DNA from: Streptomyces coeruleorubidus
Lineage (GTDB): Bacteria; Actinomycetota; Actinomycetes; Streptomycetales; Streptomycetaceae
DNA length: 64,000 bases
NCBI RefSeq assembly: GCF_028885415.1
Contig: NZ_CP118527.1
Span: forward strand, 3,100,001-3,164,000
Direction of reading: 5' to 3'
The translations under genes and the position numbers were made by a program. Positions 1 to 8,332 of the stretch are shown one piece after another. The first letter of the stretch is position 1. Each line of letters opens with the position of its first letter. Below the pieces are notes generated by a model. It made no database searches, had not been told where the DNA came from, and saw only the letters and a program-made list of their open reading frames with translations.

Positions 1-1053
1 TACGAGGTGGACCTCACCACGCACCAGTCCCACCACCGGGTCTCCCTGCCGAGCTCCGGCAAGGGCGCCTTCGCCGCCGCGGTCGAGCTGTCCTGGCACG
101 TGGACGACCCCGTCGCCTTCGTGCGCGCCGAGGTCACCCGGGTGTCCGAGCCGCTGCTCGGCCATCTGCTGGAGGAGGCGGCCCGTATCACCCGCCGCCA
201 TCCGCTGCGCCGGGCGGGCGCGGCGCAGCGCGCGGTCAACGCCGGGCTGCGCAGGTGGCCGGTGCCGGGGCTGTCGGTGGCGGCGTCGGTGCAGCTGGCC
301 CCCGAGGGGACGGCCCTGCCCGGCGTGCCGCGGGTGCCGGCCCCCTCGGCACGTCCGCTGACCGGTCTGCTCGGCGAGGCCGAGACCGTCCTGCTCGGCT
401 TCGACGGCCCCATGGCCCGCCTGTTCTCGGCGACCGCCGCCCGCGTGGCCGCGCTCGACCTGCTCGCCCTCGTCACCGAGCACCGCGACCCGCAGGACGC
501 CCTGACCGGCCGGCCCCTGGCCGCCGCCGCGGCACAGGAGACGTTCGTGCATCCGCTCGACGTCCTGCGGGCCTTCGCCCAGGACCGGCTCGGCCCCCTG
601 CTCCGCGACCGTCTCGACGCGATCGAACTGCGCGCGGTCCCCGACGCGCCGACGACCCACAACTCCGTGCCGCTGGTCCGGGCCCTGCACGACTCCGGCC
701 GCCGCGTCAGCGTGGTCACGGACGTCAGCGCACCGGCCGTACACCGCTACCTCGAGCCCTACGGCCTCCCCCTGGCCGGCATCCACGCCCGCGGCAAGGA
801 CCTCGCCCTGCTGACCCCGCACCCCGACTGCCTCCTGCGCGCGATGCACTCCTCGGGCGGCGCCGCCGCGACCGGCGTACTGATCGGCTCCACGGTCGCC
901 GAACTCACCGCCGCCCAGCAGGCCGGAGTGCGCTTCATCGGCCTCGCCCGCAACACCACCGCCGCCCGGCAGCTCGACGAGGCGGGCTGCGAGACCACCG
1001 TCACGTCGCTGGCACCGCTCCTGGAGGCCGCGCGCTCTCTCCAGGCCCGGTGA
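1..1053 (+). CDS. HAD-superfamily hydrolase-like protein, 5' end outside the window
   Basis: The reading frame is open from the first base, and the GTG at position 7 is probably internal, so the true start lies upstream. About 350 residues are visible. The first ~100 residues do not match a family I can name. From about residue 125 the protein looks like a HAD phosphatase: a motif I-like strand (VLLGFDGPMARLF, with DGPMARLF in place of DxDxT), a motif II-like VSVVTDVS segment, and a C-terminal stretch GVLIGSTVAELTAAQQAGVRFIGLA typical of the HAD core. The second Asp of motif I is not conserved (FDGP), so catalysis or specificity may differ. A 164-bp gap holding a ~34-bp imperfect tandem repeat separates it from mbl. 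The HAD call is fairly safe; substrate unknown. Confidence 0.7.
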   Translation, partial: YEVDLTTHQSHHRVSLPSSGKGAFAAAVELSWHVDDPVAFVRAEVTRVSEPLLGHLLEEAARITRRHPLRRAGAAQRAVNAGLRRWPVPGLSVAASVQLAPEGTALPGVPRVPAPSARPLTGLLGEAETVLLGFDGPMARLFSATAARVAALDLLALVTEHRDPQDALTGRPLAAAAAQETFVHPLDVLRAFAQDRLGPLLRDRLDAIELRAVPDAPTTHNSVPLVRALHDSGRRVSVVTDVSAPAVHRYLEPYGLPLAGIHARGKDLALLTPHPDCLLRAMHSSGGAAATGVLIGSTVAELTAAQQAGVRFIGLARNTTAARQLDEAGCETTVTSLAPLLEAARSLQAR

Positions 1054-1127
1054 GGTCGGACCCCCCGTTCGGCGGCACCCCGCCCGGCCCCCTCCGAAAG
1101 GCGCCCCCGGTCCGTCCCGCGCACGAT

Positions 1128-1196
1128 GCGAGGGAGGCCCGCCGCCCGGCGGTCCCACGTCTGCGAGGCCCGCCACCTGGCGGCCTCCCACGGTCT
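1128..1196. repeat. Imperfect ~34-bp tandem repeat with hairpins, upstream of mbl
   Basis: Two adjacent imperfect copies (about 1128-1162 and 1163-1196) share GCGAGG..CCCGCC..GGCGG..CCCACG. Each copy can fold into a GC hairpin (GCCGCCCGGCGG in the first, GCCACCTGGCGGC in the second). They lie 20-90 bp before the mbl start, so they sit in its leader or promoter region. A role in expression is inference only. Confidence 0.5.
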
Positions 1197-1217
1197 GTGC
1201 TCTCGGGAGGACCTGCC

Positions 1218-2255
1218 ATGACCGCCAGTCTGGAGCAGTTGCGCCGCTGCCACTTCGCCGTCGATCTCGGGGCGGCCCGCACACGCGTCTACGTCAAGGG
1301 CGCCGGGCTCGTCGTCGACCAGCCGTCCGCCGCCGCCGTGAACACGCGCACCGGCGCGCTGATCGCGGTCGGCGAGCTCGCGGAGAAGATGACGGGCCGC
1401 ACACCGGACTACATCCGGGTGGTGCATCCGGTCTCCGGCGGCACCGTCGTCGACATCGAGATGGCGCAGCGCATGCTGCGGCACCTGCTCGGCGACAAGA
1501 TGCGCCGCAGCCTGCGCCGCAAGCCGATCCTGCGCGCCGCGGCCTGCATCCCGCACGACGCCGACCCGCTCGCCCAGCGCGCCGCCATCGAGACGCTGGT
1601 CGGACTCGGGTCCCGCCGCGTGGAGCTGGTCGACACGCTGATCGCCGCCGCCGTCGGCTGCGGACTGCCCGTGGAGCAGCCCGAGGCCACGATGATCATG
1701 GTGTGCGGTGCCGCGGCGACGCAGGTGGCGGTGCTGTCCCTCGGCTCGATCGTCACCGCCGAGCGCATCCCGGTGGGCGGCGAGGCCGTCGACCACGCGA
1801 TCGTGCAGCACCTGCGGCACGAGCACGAGCTGATCCTGCCCAGCCAGTCGGTACGGCCGTTGCAGCTCGCCCTGTCCGGCAATGGCCTCACCTCGCAGGG
1901 CCCGGCCTCGACGGAGATCCACGGGCGGGACGTCGCCACCGGCCTGGCCCGCTCCGTCCAGGTCGACACCGCCGCCGTGCGGGACGCCATCCAGACGCCG
2001 CTCACCGCGGTCCTGGACGGCATCGGCAAGGTGCTGCGCTCCTGCCCTCCCGACCTGGTCGCCGACCTCGCCGACCGGGGGATCATGATGGTCGGCGGCA
2101 GTGCGCTGCTGCCGGGCCTGGACCAGATGCTGCGCCAGGCGACCGGCATGCCCGTGCACATCGCCGAGCGGCCGGACGTGTGCGCCGTGCAGGGCCTCGG
2201 CGCGATGCTGGAGGGCAGGATCGAACCGCTGGCGCTGGATCCGCTGGGATCCTGA
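1218..2255 (+). CDS. mbl: MreB-like bacterial actin Mbl
   Basis: A 345-residue MreB/Mbl family protein, close to the family's usual ~340 residues. It starts at an ATG with GGGAGGA 5-6 bases upstream. Residues ~12-28 (FAVDLGAARTRVYVKG) match the phosphate-1 loop of MreB, and a C-terminal GGSALLPGLDQMLR segment matches the adenosine motif. The phosphate-2 loop, usually DIGGGTTEVAV, here reads VCGAAATQVAV near residues 162-172, so nucleotide binding or hydrolysis may be altered. From memory, Streptomyces keeps a divergent Mbl that acts with MreB in spore-wall assembly, and the position matches SCO2451. It polymerises under the membrane in the family. The next gene is convergent. Confidence 0.88.
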   Translation: MTASLEQLRRCHFAVDLGAARTRVYVKGAGLVVDQPSAAAVNTRTGALIAVGELAEKMTGRTPDYIRVVHPVSGGTVVDIEMAQRMLRHLLGDKMRRSLRRKPILRAAACIPHDADPLAQRAAIETLVGLGSRRVELVDTLIAAAVGCGLPVEQPEATMIMVCGAAATQVAVLSLGSIVTAERIPVGGEAVDHAIVQHLRHEHELILPSQSVRPLQLALSGNGLTSQGPASTEIHGRDVATGLARSVQVDTAAVRDAIQTPLTAVLDGIGKVLRSCPPDLVADLADRGIMMVGGSALLPGLDQMLRQATGMPVHIAERPDVCAVQGLGAMLEGRIEPLALDPLGS

Positions 2256-2275
2256 GCGACCGGCGGGGCGAGGCC

Positions 2276-2304
2276 CTCAGCGGGTCTCAGCGGGTCTCAG
2301 CGGG
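2276..2304. repeat. Three tandem copies of a 10-bp unit at a convergent gene end
   Basis: CTCAGCGGGT occurs three times in a row (the last copy lacks its final T). The third copy contains the stop codon of the minus-strand MEDS gene, so the other two look like slippage duplications of its 3' end in the 41-bp gap after mbl. Confidence 0.6.
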
Positions 2305-3250
2305 CGAACCAGCAGCGCACGGTCGTCCCGTCGTCTCCCCTGTGCACCCGCACCAGGTCGGCGATGAGGTTCACCAGCAGCAGCCCGCGTCCGCCGCGCT
2401 GGTCGCGGGGCACGGGCCGGCGCCCGGCCAGAAGATCCGCGAGCCGGCCTTCGTCGCGCACCTCGCACACCACGTACCCGTCCTCGGTCCACACCCGCAG
2501 CATCCCGCAGCCGCCGCCGTGCACCACGCTGTTGGTGGTGAGCTCGGCCACGGCGAGGGCCAGGTCGTCCAGCTTGACGCCGGTGAGTCCGAGCCGCGCG
2601 CCCTCCCCGGCGGCCACGTGCCGGGCCTGGGAGAGCGAGCCGGAGTCGAAGGAGAACGTCAGCGCGTTCGGCACGGCCGGCAGCGCCTCGTTGTAGCGGG
2701 CGACGACGTCCCCGGGGGCGTACGCGTCGCTGCCCTGCTCCAGCCGGGAGCCGGAGGGGATGACGGTCGGGTGGGTGGCGTGGGCGTCGGCGAGGACGCG
2801 CTCGGGGAGCTGCTCGATGTCGTACGGACACAGGATGGTCGCCGTACGGCCCCGGAAGGCGGCGTTGATGAGCGCCTCGTGCTGGACGCAGGCGGGGTAC
2901 TCGGTGTCGGAGCGCCCGGCCCAGATGGGCTCGCCGATGATCCGCACCCGGCGTCCGGGCGGCTGGGCGTCGGCGAACGCGCGTAGCACGCCGGGAATGA
3001 TCCGCCCGGGGTTGCGGCCGGCCTCGCACATGTCCAGGAGCCGCACCGCCTCGGCGGCCTCGCCCAGCGCGTCCCGGATCAGCGCGAGGTTCTTGCCGGG
3101 CACCGCGACGGCCACGGGGTCGCCGGCCGCCAGGCCCTCGCGCACGAAGGGCACGGTGACGCCGAGGTACTCGTCCTCGTCGCGGTAGAAGAGCGCGGGG
3201 TGGACGAAGGGTTCCAGGGGGCCGAAGGGTTCGGCCTCGACAGCGGTCAT
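2297..3250 (-). CDS. MEDS-domain/HATPase anti-sigma regulatory protein
   Basis: A 317-residue protein with two domains. Residues ~15-165 match the MEDS sensory domain (PALFYRDEDEYLGVTVPFVREGL.. and later GEPIWAGRSDTEYPACVQHEALIN). Residues ~195-310 are an RsbW/SpoIIAB-like GHKL ATPase, with N box AVAELTTNSVVHGGG, G1 box DEGR and G2 box GGRGLLLVNLIADL. Such proteins phosphorylate STAS antagonists and bind sigma factors. The ATG chosen (MTAVEAEPFG) overlaps the TGA of the upstream STAS gene as ATGA, so the two are translationally coupled and are likely kinase/antagonist partners. The ligand and the target sigma factor cannot be read from sequence. Confidence 0.85.
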   Translation of the reverse strand: MTAVEAEPFGPLEPFVHPALFYRDEDEYLGVTVPFVREGLAAGDPVAVAVPGKNLALIRDALGEAAEAVRLLDMCEAGRNPGRIIPGVLRAFADAQPPGRRVRIIGEPIWAGRSDTEYPACVQHEALINAAFRGRTATILCPYDIEQLPERVLADAHATHPTVIPSGSRLEQGSDAYAPGDVVARYNEALPAVPNALTFSFDSGSLSQARHVAAGEGARLGLTGVKLDDLALAVAELTTNSVVHGGGCGMLRVWTEDGYVVCEVRDEGRLADLLAGRRPVPRDQRGGRGLLLVNLIADLVRVHRGDDGTTVRCWFAR

Positions 3251-3603
3251 GACACCGATACCTCGATCCCGGCGTGGTCGGGCCACAGCAGCTCCAGCGT
3301 CCGCCGCAGGGCCGGCGGCGGCCGACGCACCACGAACCGCCGGCCGTCCCCGAGCTGCCCGGCGGCGGCCGCGAGCGCGCCCGCGCCCGCGACGTCGACG
3401 AACGTCACGTCGGACAACTCCAGGTAGTACACGTCCTCATCCTCGCGAACGGCCTGCTCCAGTACGCCTTCCCAGATCGCACGTGTCGTCAGGACGACCT
3501 CGCCCGCCGCCCGGACACCCTGCCGGCCGGACAGCGGGAACACCGCCAGGCCCGGCACGGGACCGCAGGCGCCGGCGGCCGGCACCCGATACTGAGTGTT
3601 CAA
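3247..3603 (-). CDS. STAS-domain anti-sigma factor antagonist
   Basis: Small STAS protein of about 118 residues. I choose a TTG start (LNTQYRVP) because GGGGAGAGGGG lies at good Shine-Dalgarno spacing; an in-frame ATG at 3660 would add 19 residues but has GGGGA directly abutting it. The core segment YLELSDVTFVDVAGAGAL is the STAS strand-helix element. The usual phosphorylatable Ser/Thr of the DSSG/DTAG loop is replaced (DVAG), so it may not be regulated by phosphorylation in the usual way. It overlaps the MEDS/HATPase gene by four bases and is divergent from a STAS-ANTAR gene, so the three form a partner-switching locus. Confidence 0.82.
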   Translation of the reverse strand: MNTQYRVPAAGACGPVPGLAVFPLSGRQGVRAAGEVVLTTRAIWEGVLEQAVREDEDVYYLELSDVTFVDVAGAGALAAAAGQLGDGRRFVVRRPPPALRRTLELLWPDHAGIEVSVS

Positions 3604-3790
3604 GCCCCTCTCCCCACGCTGGTGGACCACAGCGCTCGTACCCGTCCGGGCGAAGCTCATTCCCCGCTGTGGTGTGTAGTACGCCGTACGGCGGGCAGGC
3701 GCACCTCACATCGACGTCGACGGGGGCGCGTGACGTCGAGCAGTTCCGGCGAGGAGGAACACGACCGAAGAGCTCCGAGAGGGCGGTGAC

Positions 3791-4486
3791 ATGACGTCAG
3801 CGGCATCACCACATCGCACAGGAGGGCTGAACACACTGGTCATCAGTGGCCGCGTGAGCGCGGACCGGGCCGAGCTCACCCCGTGTGGTGAGCTGGTTCA
3901 CGGCTGCGCGGAAACACTGACCAGGACCCTGGCCGAGCTGCCGCCCACGATCACGCGGGTGGACCTGGACATGGGGGGCGTGCACTTCATGGACACGGCG
4001 GGTCTGCAGTTCCTCGACGTGCTGGGCGACTTCGCCCGTCGGCGTTTTGCGACGGTCACGACCACGAACTGGAACGGCCAGCCGCGCCGGATCCTGGAAC
4101 TGGCGGGCCTGGACACGACCGACCCCCTGCGCGCCGCGCCCCACCCCGACCCGGAGCCCGCCCAGCCGTCGGCCCCGGCCTCCTCCGCGGTCGCAGTGGA
4201 ACGCGCGGAGCGCCTGCACGTCCTCGAGGAGGAGGTCGAGCAGCTCCGCCAGGCCATCGCCTCCCGCCCGGTCATCGACCAGGCCCGGGGCATCCTCATG
4301 GCCACCCACGGCTGCACGTCCGACGAGGCCTGGCACGTCCTGCGCGAGACGTCCCAGCTCTCCAACACCAAGCTCCGCGACGTGGCCGCCGCCGTGACGG
4401 CCAGCGCGAAACCCGACGGCCCCCGCCCGTCCCCCGCCCTCCGCGAGGCCCTGCAGCAAGCCCTCACCCGCCGCCGCCGAACCTGA
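3791..4486 (+). CDS. STAS-ANTAR fusion regulator
   Basis: 231 residues. Residues ~15-110 form a STAS domain with the loop VHFMDTAGLQFLDVLG, which keeps a Thr at the usual phospho-site. A Pro/Ala-rich linker and a short coiled coil (ERLHVLEEEVEQLRQAI) lead into an ANTAR RNA-binding domain at ~150-205 (IDQARGILMATHGCTSDEAWHVLRETSQLSNTKLRDVA). ANTAR domains bind paired RNA hairpins and act by antitermination. Here the STAS part would replace the usual receiver or GAF input, linking anti-sigma signalling to RNA control. It is divergent from the STAS/MEDS pair with 187 bp between the chosen starts. Target RNAs are unknown. Confidence 0.88.
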   Translation: MTSAASPHRTGGLNTLVISGRVSADRAELTPCGELVHGCAETLTRTLAELPPTITRVDLDMGGVHFMDTAGLQFLDVLGDFARRRFATVTTTNWNGQPRRILELAGLDTTDPLRAAPHPDPEPAQPSAPASSAVAVERAERLHVLEEEVEQLRQAIASRPVIDQARGILMATHGCTSDEAWHVLRETSQLSNTKLRDVAAAVTASAKPDGPRPSPALREALQQALTRRRRT

Positions 4487-4822
4487 GACCGAGCCCGGGA
4501 ATCCGCCCCCTCGCCGTCGGCCCCGTACGCCATCGGCCGGGCCTCAGCCCGCTGAGCGGCACCCTGCCGACGGCTGCCGCGCCCATGCCGTCCTCGTGGA
4601 GAGCCTGCGCTCGACGGGCCCTGATCCGCCACCGGGCCCGGGTCCGCTCGCCCCGGCCACGGTGCTCCGGGGCCCACGGGGGTACTCGGCCGGCCACGGC
4701 CGGAGCGCGGCACACGGCCGCTCCGGTTCCGAGGAGGACGACACCGACTCCCAGGAGGTGTTCCGACGCGGCCCCGGCCCGCATGCACGGGCCACCGCGC
4801 AACCTGACGTACCGTCCTCGCT
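4487..4822. other. 336-bp gap without a convincing gene
   Basis: Short GC-rich open frames cross it in several directions but none has a ribosome site plus family match. Just before 4823 lies TACCGT (4810-4815), a plausible -10 hexamer 7 bases ahead of the GTG. No Shine-Dalgarno is visible there, which suggests a leaderless message for the next gene. Confidence 0.4.
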
Positions 4823-5860
4823 GTGAGCGATGCACCTCCCGCGAACACCCGACGAGCGCCCTCCGCGCGCGCGGTGATCGGCGACGATCCGGCGCTGCGG
4901 GCGGCCTACGGGCTGTGCCGGCGCCGGACCAGGGAGCAGGACCCGGCGGAGTACGCGCTGATCCAGCTGGTGCCCGCGGCGCTGCGCCCGGCCTGCTGGG
5001 CCCTGTGGGCGGCGGCCAACGCGCTCGACGACCTGGGCGACGACCGCACGGTGCCCGCCGCCGGACGGGCCGCCCGGGTCGAGGAGTGGATCACCGCCCT
5101 GCACCGCGAACTGCCCACCGGCACGAGCCCGGACCCGATCCGCCACGCCCTGGTCGACACCGCGGCCCGCTGGCGCCTGGACCTGTCCGAGCTGCACGGC
5201 GCCATGGTCCAGGTCCAGGACGACACCCACGGCAGACACTTCGCCGACTGGGCCGCGTGGCGCACCTGGGGCCGGGACAATCTGCTGCCCTGGTTCGGCC
5301 AGGTCCGCACCCTCTTCGACCGGGCCGGCGTCCCCGTGGCACTGCGTCTGGACGCCAGGGAGACCTACGAGGAGTTCCTGGACGGCGTGCGGCTCACGGA
5401 CATCCTCACCGACCTGTCCGCCGACCTCGCCCAGGGCGACCTCCTCCTGCCCGACGAGGCCCTGAAGCCCTACCCCGGGGCCGCGGACGACCTGGCGCAG
5501 CGGCGCTGGAGCCCCGCCGTCGCCGCCCTGGTCACGCAGCTGACCGGCCTGGCCCGCCAGTGGGTGACCCAGGACGGCCTCGACCGCGGCATGCACCCCG
5601 GGCCCGCCACCGTCCTGCACACCATGGCCGCCCTGCTGCGCGCCCAGCTCGACGCGATCGGCTCGGCCGGCCCGGCCCTCCTGCGGCGCCCGCCCCGGCC
5701 CGCGCTCCACGCCCGGGCCCGCGTCCTCGTCCCGGCCCGGGCCCGCGCCGCCCTGGCCTGGAGCTTGACCCCGCTGACGGTGCCGCCCGCACGGCCCGCC
5801 GGGCACGGCAGCCCGCCCCCGGCCGACCGGACGGCACGCACCCGGACCTTCCGCCCCCCC
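4823..5860 (+). CDS. Squalene/phytoene synthase-like domain (N-terminal part of an apparently frameshifted fusion)
   Basis: From the GTG at 4823 the frame encodes ~290 residues of the trans-isoprenyl synthase family that joins two prenyl diphosphates head to head. The first Asp-rich motif is ANALDDLGDD (near residue 67) and the second is GVRLTDILTDLSADLAQGDLLLPDEAL. The frame has no stop after the domain and stays open, in nonsense sequence, to 7009, through the whole cis-prenyltransferase region. I end it at a run of seven C (5854-5860). Removing one C there joins it in frame to the cis-prenyltransferase with no stop between. It is therefore either half of a fusion with a frameshift (assembly error, mutation or phase variation) or a gene that has lost its stop. 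Confidence 0.7.
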
Positions 5861-5924
5861 TCCGCACCCCGACGGCCACCGGCCCCCGGACATCCCGCCG
5901 GACCGGCTCCCCGCCCACGTCGCC

Positions 5925-6626
5925 GTGATCATGGACGGCAACGGCCGCTGGGCCCAGCAGCGCGGCCTGTCCCGGCACGAAGGACACCGGGCCGGCGCCG
6001 CCGCCGTCCGCGAGGTGGTGCACGGCGCCCTGGACATCGGCCTGCGGCACCTGACGCTCTACACCTTCTCCACCGAGAACTGGCACCGCGACCCCGAGGA
6101 GGTCGACGCGATCCTCGACCTCGTGCGCCGCGAGGTCGTCGACAACCCCTTCCGCGACCTCGACGTCCGGCTGCGCTGGCACGGCCGCACCGGCCGCCTG
6201 CCGCCCGACCTGTCCGACCTCCTCGACCGGCGGGAGCGCGGCACCCGCACCCGCACCGGCCTGACGCTGACGATGTGCATCGACTACGGCGGCCGCGACG
6301 AGCTCACCCGCACCGCCGCCGCCCTCGCCCGCCGGGCCCGGGCCGGCCATCTCGACCCCGACCTGATCGGCGAGGAGGACTTCGCGCGGCACCTGCCCCA
6401 TCCGGACATGCCGGACGTCGACCTGCTCTGGCGCACCGGCAACGAGCAGCGCACCTCCAACTTCCTGCCCTGGCACACCGCCTACGCCGAGCTGCACTTC
6501 ACCCCGGAGCTCTGGCCCGACACCGACCGCCGCCACCTGTGGCAGGCGATCACCACGTACACCCACCGCCAACGCCGCCACGGCACCGCTCCGACGGGCA
6601 CCCCGGGAGGTCCGGTCAGCCGGTGA
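5925..6626 (+). CDS. Cis-prenyltransferase (UppS-like polyprenyl diphosphate synthase)
   Basis: UppS-family enzyme that extends allylic diphosphates with isopentenyl diphosphate in cis. Motifs visible: VIMDGNGRWAQQRG, LTLYTFSTENWHRDPEEV, and RTGNEQRTSNFLPWHTAYAEL..FTPELWPD. The GTG at 5925 is the first start codon in this frame after the TGA at 5775, yet it falls inside the conserved HVAVIMDGNGRW block, and the upstream in-frame codons still encode family-like residues (PPDRLPAHVA). So the annotated start is too late and the real N-terminus is probably supplied by the upstream domain through the shift near 5854-5860. Family members normally carry 15-25 residues before this motif. The product could be a secondary, short-chain or polyprenyl diphosphate. 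The 3' end overlaps the convergent RraA-like gene by 11 bp. Confidence 0.82.
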   Translation: MIMDGNGRWAQQRGLSRHEGHRAGAAAVREVVHGALDIGLRHLTLYTFSTENWHRDPEEVDAILDLVRREVVDNPFRDLDVRLRWHGRTGRLPPDLSDLLDRRERGTRTRTGLTLTMCIDYGGRDELTRTAAALARRARAGHLDPDLIGEEDFARHLPHPDMPDVDLLWRTGNEQRTSNFLPWHTAYAELHFTPELWPDTDRRHLWQAITTYTHRQRRHGTAPTGTPGGPVSR

Positions 6627-7230
6627 AGCCCTGCTCGCTCAGCGCCTTCTCGATGCGGGCACGGTGGTTCGCCTCCCAGGCGTCGAGGGACTCCTCGGCC
6701 TCCTTGGCCAGTTTCGCCCGGGCAGCGGCGAGGATCTCCTCCCGGCGGGCGGCGGGAGTGACGACGATGCCCTCCTCGTCGGCGACGACGATGTCGCCGG
6801 GGTGCACGAGCACGCCGCCGACACGGGCCGGCTCACCGAGCGCGCCGGCCTTCTCCTTGGTTCCTGGGATCGGGATGACACCGCGCGAGAAGACGGGAAA
6901 GCCCGCCTCGCGCACCTCCCCGAGGTCGCGGATGACACCGTCGACCACGAAGGCCGCGACACCCCGGCGCTGGGCGACGGCGCACACGTTGCCGCCGGCC
7001 AGCGCGTAGTCCACGTCGCCCGACTCCACGACGATGACCGAGCCGGGCTCGGCGCGGTAGATCGCGGCGTGCAGCATCAGGTTGTCGCCGGGCACGCACC
7101 GCACGGTGTACGCGGGACCCGCGATGCGGGGCGAGTTCCACAACGGACGGATGCCGGTGTCCATGACCTGCTCACGGCCCAGCAGATCGGCGAGGGTGGT
7201 GGGGGGTACGTCCTCGAAGGCAGAAGTCAC
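6616..7230 (-). CDS. RraA-like/4-hydroxy-4-methyl-2-oxoglutarate aldolase family protein
   Basis: 204 residues, normal for the RraA family. Key segments are GDVDYALAGGNVCAVAQRRGVAAFVVDGVIRDLGEV, containing the GG..A..RG..G.V.DG..RD signature with the metal/ligand-binding Arg-Asp, and VLVHPGDIVVADEEGIVVTP. Members include pyruvate aldolases for 4-hydroxy-4-methyl-2-oxoglutarate and the RNase E inhibitor RraA. In Streptomyces an aldolase-type role seems more likely, but this is inference. I chose the GTG that gives VTSAFEDVPP. It is divergent from the ketopantoate-reductase-like gene. Confidence 0.8.
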   Translation of the reverse strand: MTSAFEDVPPTTLADLLGREQVMDTGIRPLWNSPRIAGPAYTVRCVPGDNLMLHAAIYRAEPGSVIVVESGDVDYALAGGNVCAVAQRRGVAAFVVDGVIRDLGEVREAGFPVFSRGVIPIPGTKEKAGALGEPARVGGVLVHPGDIVVADEEGIVVTPAARREEILAAARAKLAKEAEESLDAWEANHRARIEKALSEQGFTG

Positions 7231-7333
7231 ACCGGGAATCCAAGCAACAGGGCACCAGCCGACGCCACTTGGTTTCCGCCGGTGCCCGCGGGATGCTCGG
7301 CACGACACCTGAAGCGGAGAGCCGGGGAGCGGA

Positions 7334-8332
7334 ATGCGCTACATCATCATCGGGTCCGGGGCAGTCGGCGGTTCGATCGGGGGGCGGCTGCACGAGAGCG
7401 GCCGGTCCGTCGTCCTGGTCGCCCGCGGCGCGCACTTAGGGGCGCTGCGCGACAGCGGGCTGCGGCTGAAGGTCCCCACCGGCACGCTCACCCTCGACGT
7501 GCCCGTCGTGGCACGGCCCGAGGACGTCGAACTGCGCGAGGACGATGTGCTCGTACTCGCCGTCAAGACGCAGGACAGCGTGGCCGCCCTGGACGCATGG
7601 GCCGCGCGGCCGGTGGCGGGCGGCGGCACGGCGGGCGAACGCCTGCCTGTGGTGTGCGCCCAGAACGGCGTGGAGAACGAGCGCCTGGCACTGCGCCGCT
7701 TCCGTGAGGTGTACGGCGTGTGCGTCGTCCTGCCCTGCACCCACCTGGACCCGGGTGAGGTCGTCGCGCCCTGCGGCCCGTACACCGGCGCTCTGGTCAT
7801 CGGCCGGTACGGGACGGGCCCGGACGACACCGCCCGGCGGATCGCGGACGACCTGGAGAAGTCCCGCTTCCTGGCTCCGGTGGTGGCGGACGTGATGCGC
7901 TGGAAGTACGGCAAGCTCCTCGGCAACCTCGCCAACGTCGTCGAGGCCGTGTGCGGCTCCGTCTCCGACGCCACCGCGCAGGACCTGGTCGCCCGGGCGA
8001 AGGCCGAGGGTGCCGCGGCCCTCGACGCCGCGGGCATCGCCTACGCGAGCGAGGCCGAGATCACCGAGCTGCGCAGCGGGACGGTCGACCCGCAGCCGAT
8101 CGCCGGCGAGCGCACGCGCGGCTCGTCCTGGCAGAGCCTGGCGCGGGGCGCGGGATCGATCGAGACGGACTACCTCAACGGGGAGATCGTGCTGCTCGGC
8201 CGGGAGCACGGCGTGCCCACCCCGGTGAACGCGGCCCTGCAGCACGCCGCCCGGGAGAGCGTGGGCCGGAGCCGGGAGCCGGGCAGCCTGTCGGCCGAGG
8301 AACTGAGCAGGCGCATCGCGGCGAGCCCTTGA
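7334..8332 (+). CDS. Ketopantoate reductase-like (ApbA/PanE family) oxidoreductase
   Basis: 332 residues with an N-terminal NAD(P)-binding motif GSGAVGGSIGGRL, then VLVLAVKTQDS, VVCAQNGVENE and MRWKYGKLLGNLANVVEAV, the last containing the conserved Lys-Asn region of the family. It would reduce 2-dehydropantoate or a similar 2-oxoacid with NADPH. Codon 35 (7436-7438) is TTA, one of only two found in the window, so translation should depend on the late-expressed bldA tRNA if this is a Streptomyces. A 16-bp palindrome begins at its stop and lies before the TauE gene. Confidence 0.82.
   Translation: MRYIIIGSGAVGGSIGGRLHESGRSVVLVARGAHLGALRDSGLRLKVPTGTLTLDVPVVARPEDVELREDDVLVLAVKTQDSVAALDAWAARPVAGGGTAGERLPVVCAQNGVENERLALRRFREVYGVCVVLPCTHLDPGEVVAPCGPYTGALVIGRYGTGPDDTARRIADDLEKSRFLAPVVADVMRWKYGKLLGNLANVVEAVCGSVSDATAQDLVARAKAEGAAALDAAGIAYASEAEITELRSGTVDPQPIAGERTRGSSWQSLARGAGSIETDYLNGEIVLLGREHGVPTPVNAALQHAARESVGRSREPGSLSAEELSRRIAASP

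Noticed and set aside
4585..5928. 447-codon + strand frame covering the prenyl synthase in frame 1
   Set aside because: Arg/Pro-rich shadow; the conserved synthase motifs lie in the 4823 frame.
5861..7009. Continuation of the squalene-synthase-like frame through the cis-prenyltransferase and RraA region
   Set aside because: Composition is Arg/Pro-rich nonsense overlapping a clear UppS domain in another frame; it is an open frame only because stops are rare at this GC content.
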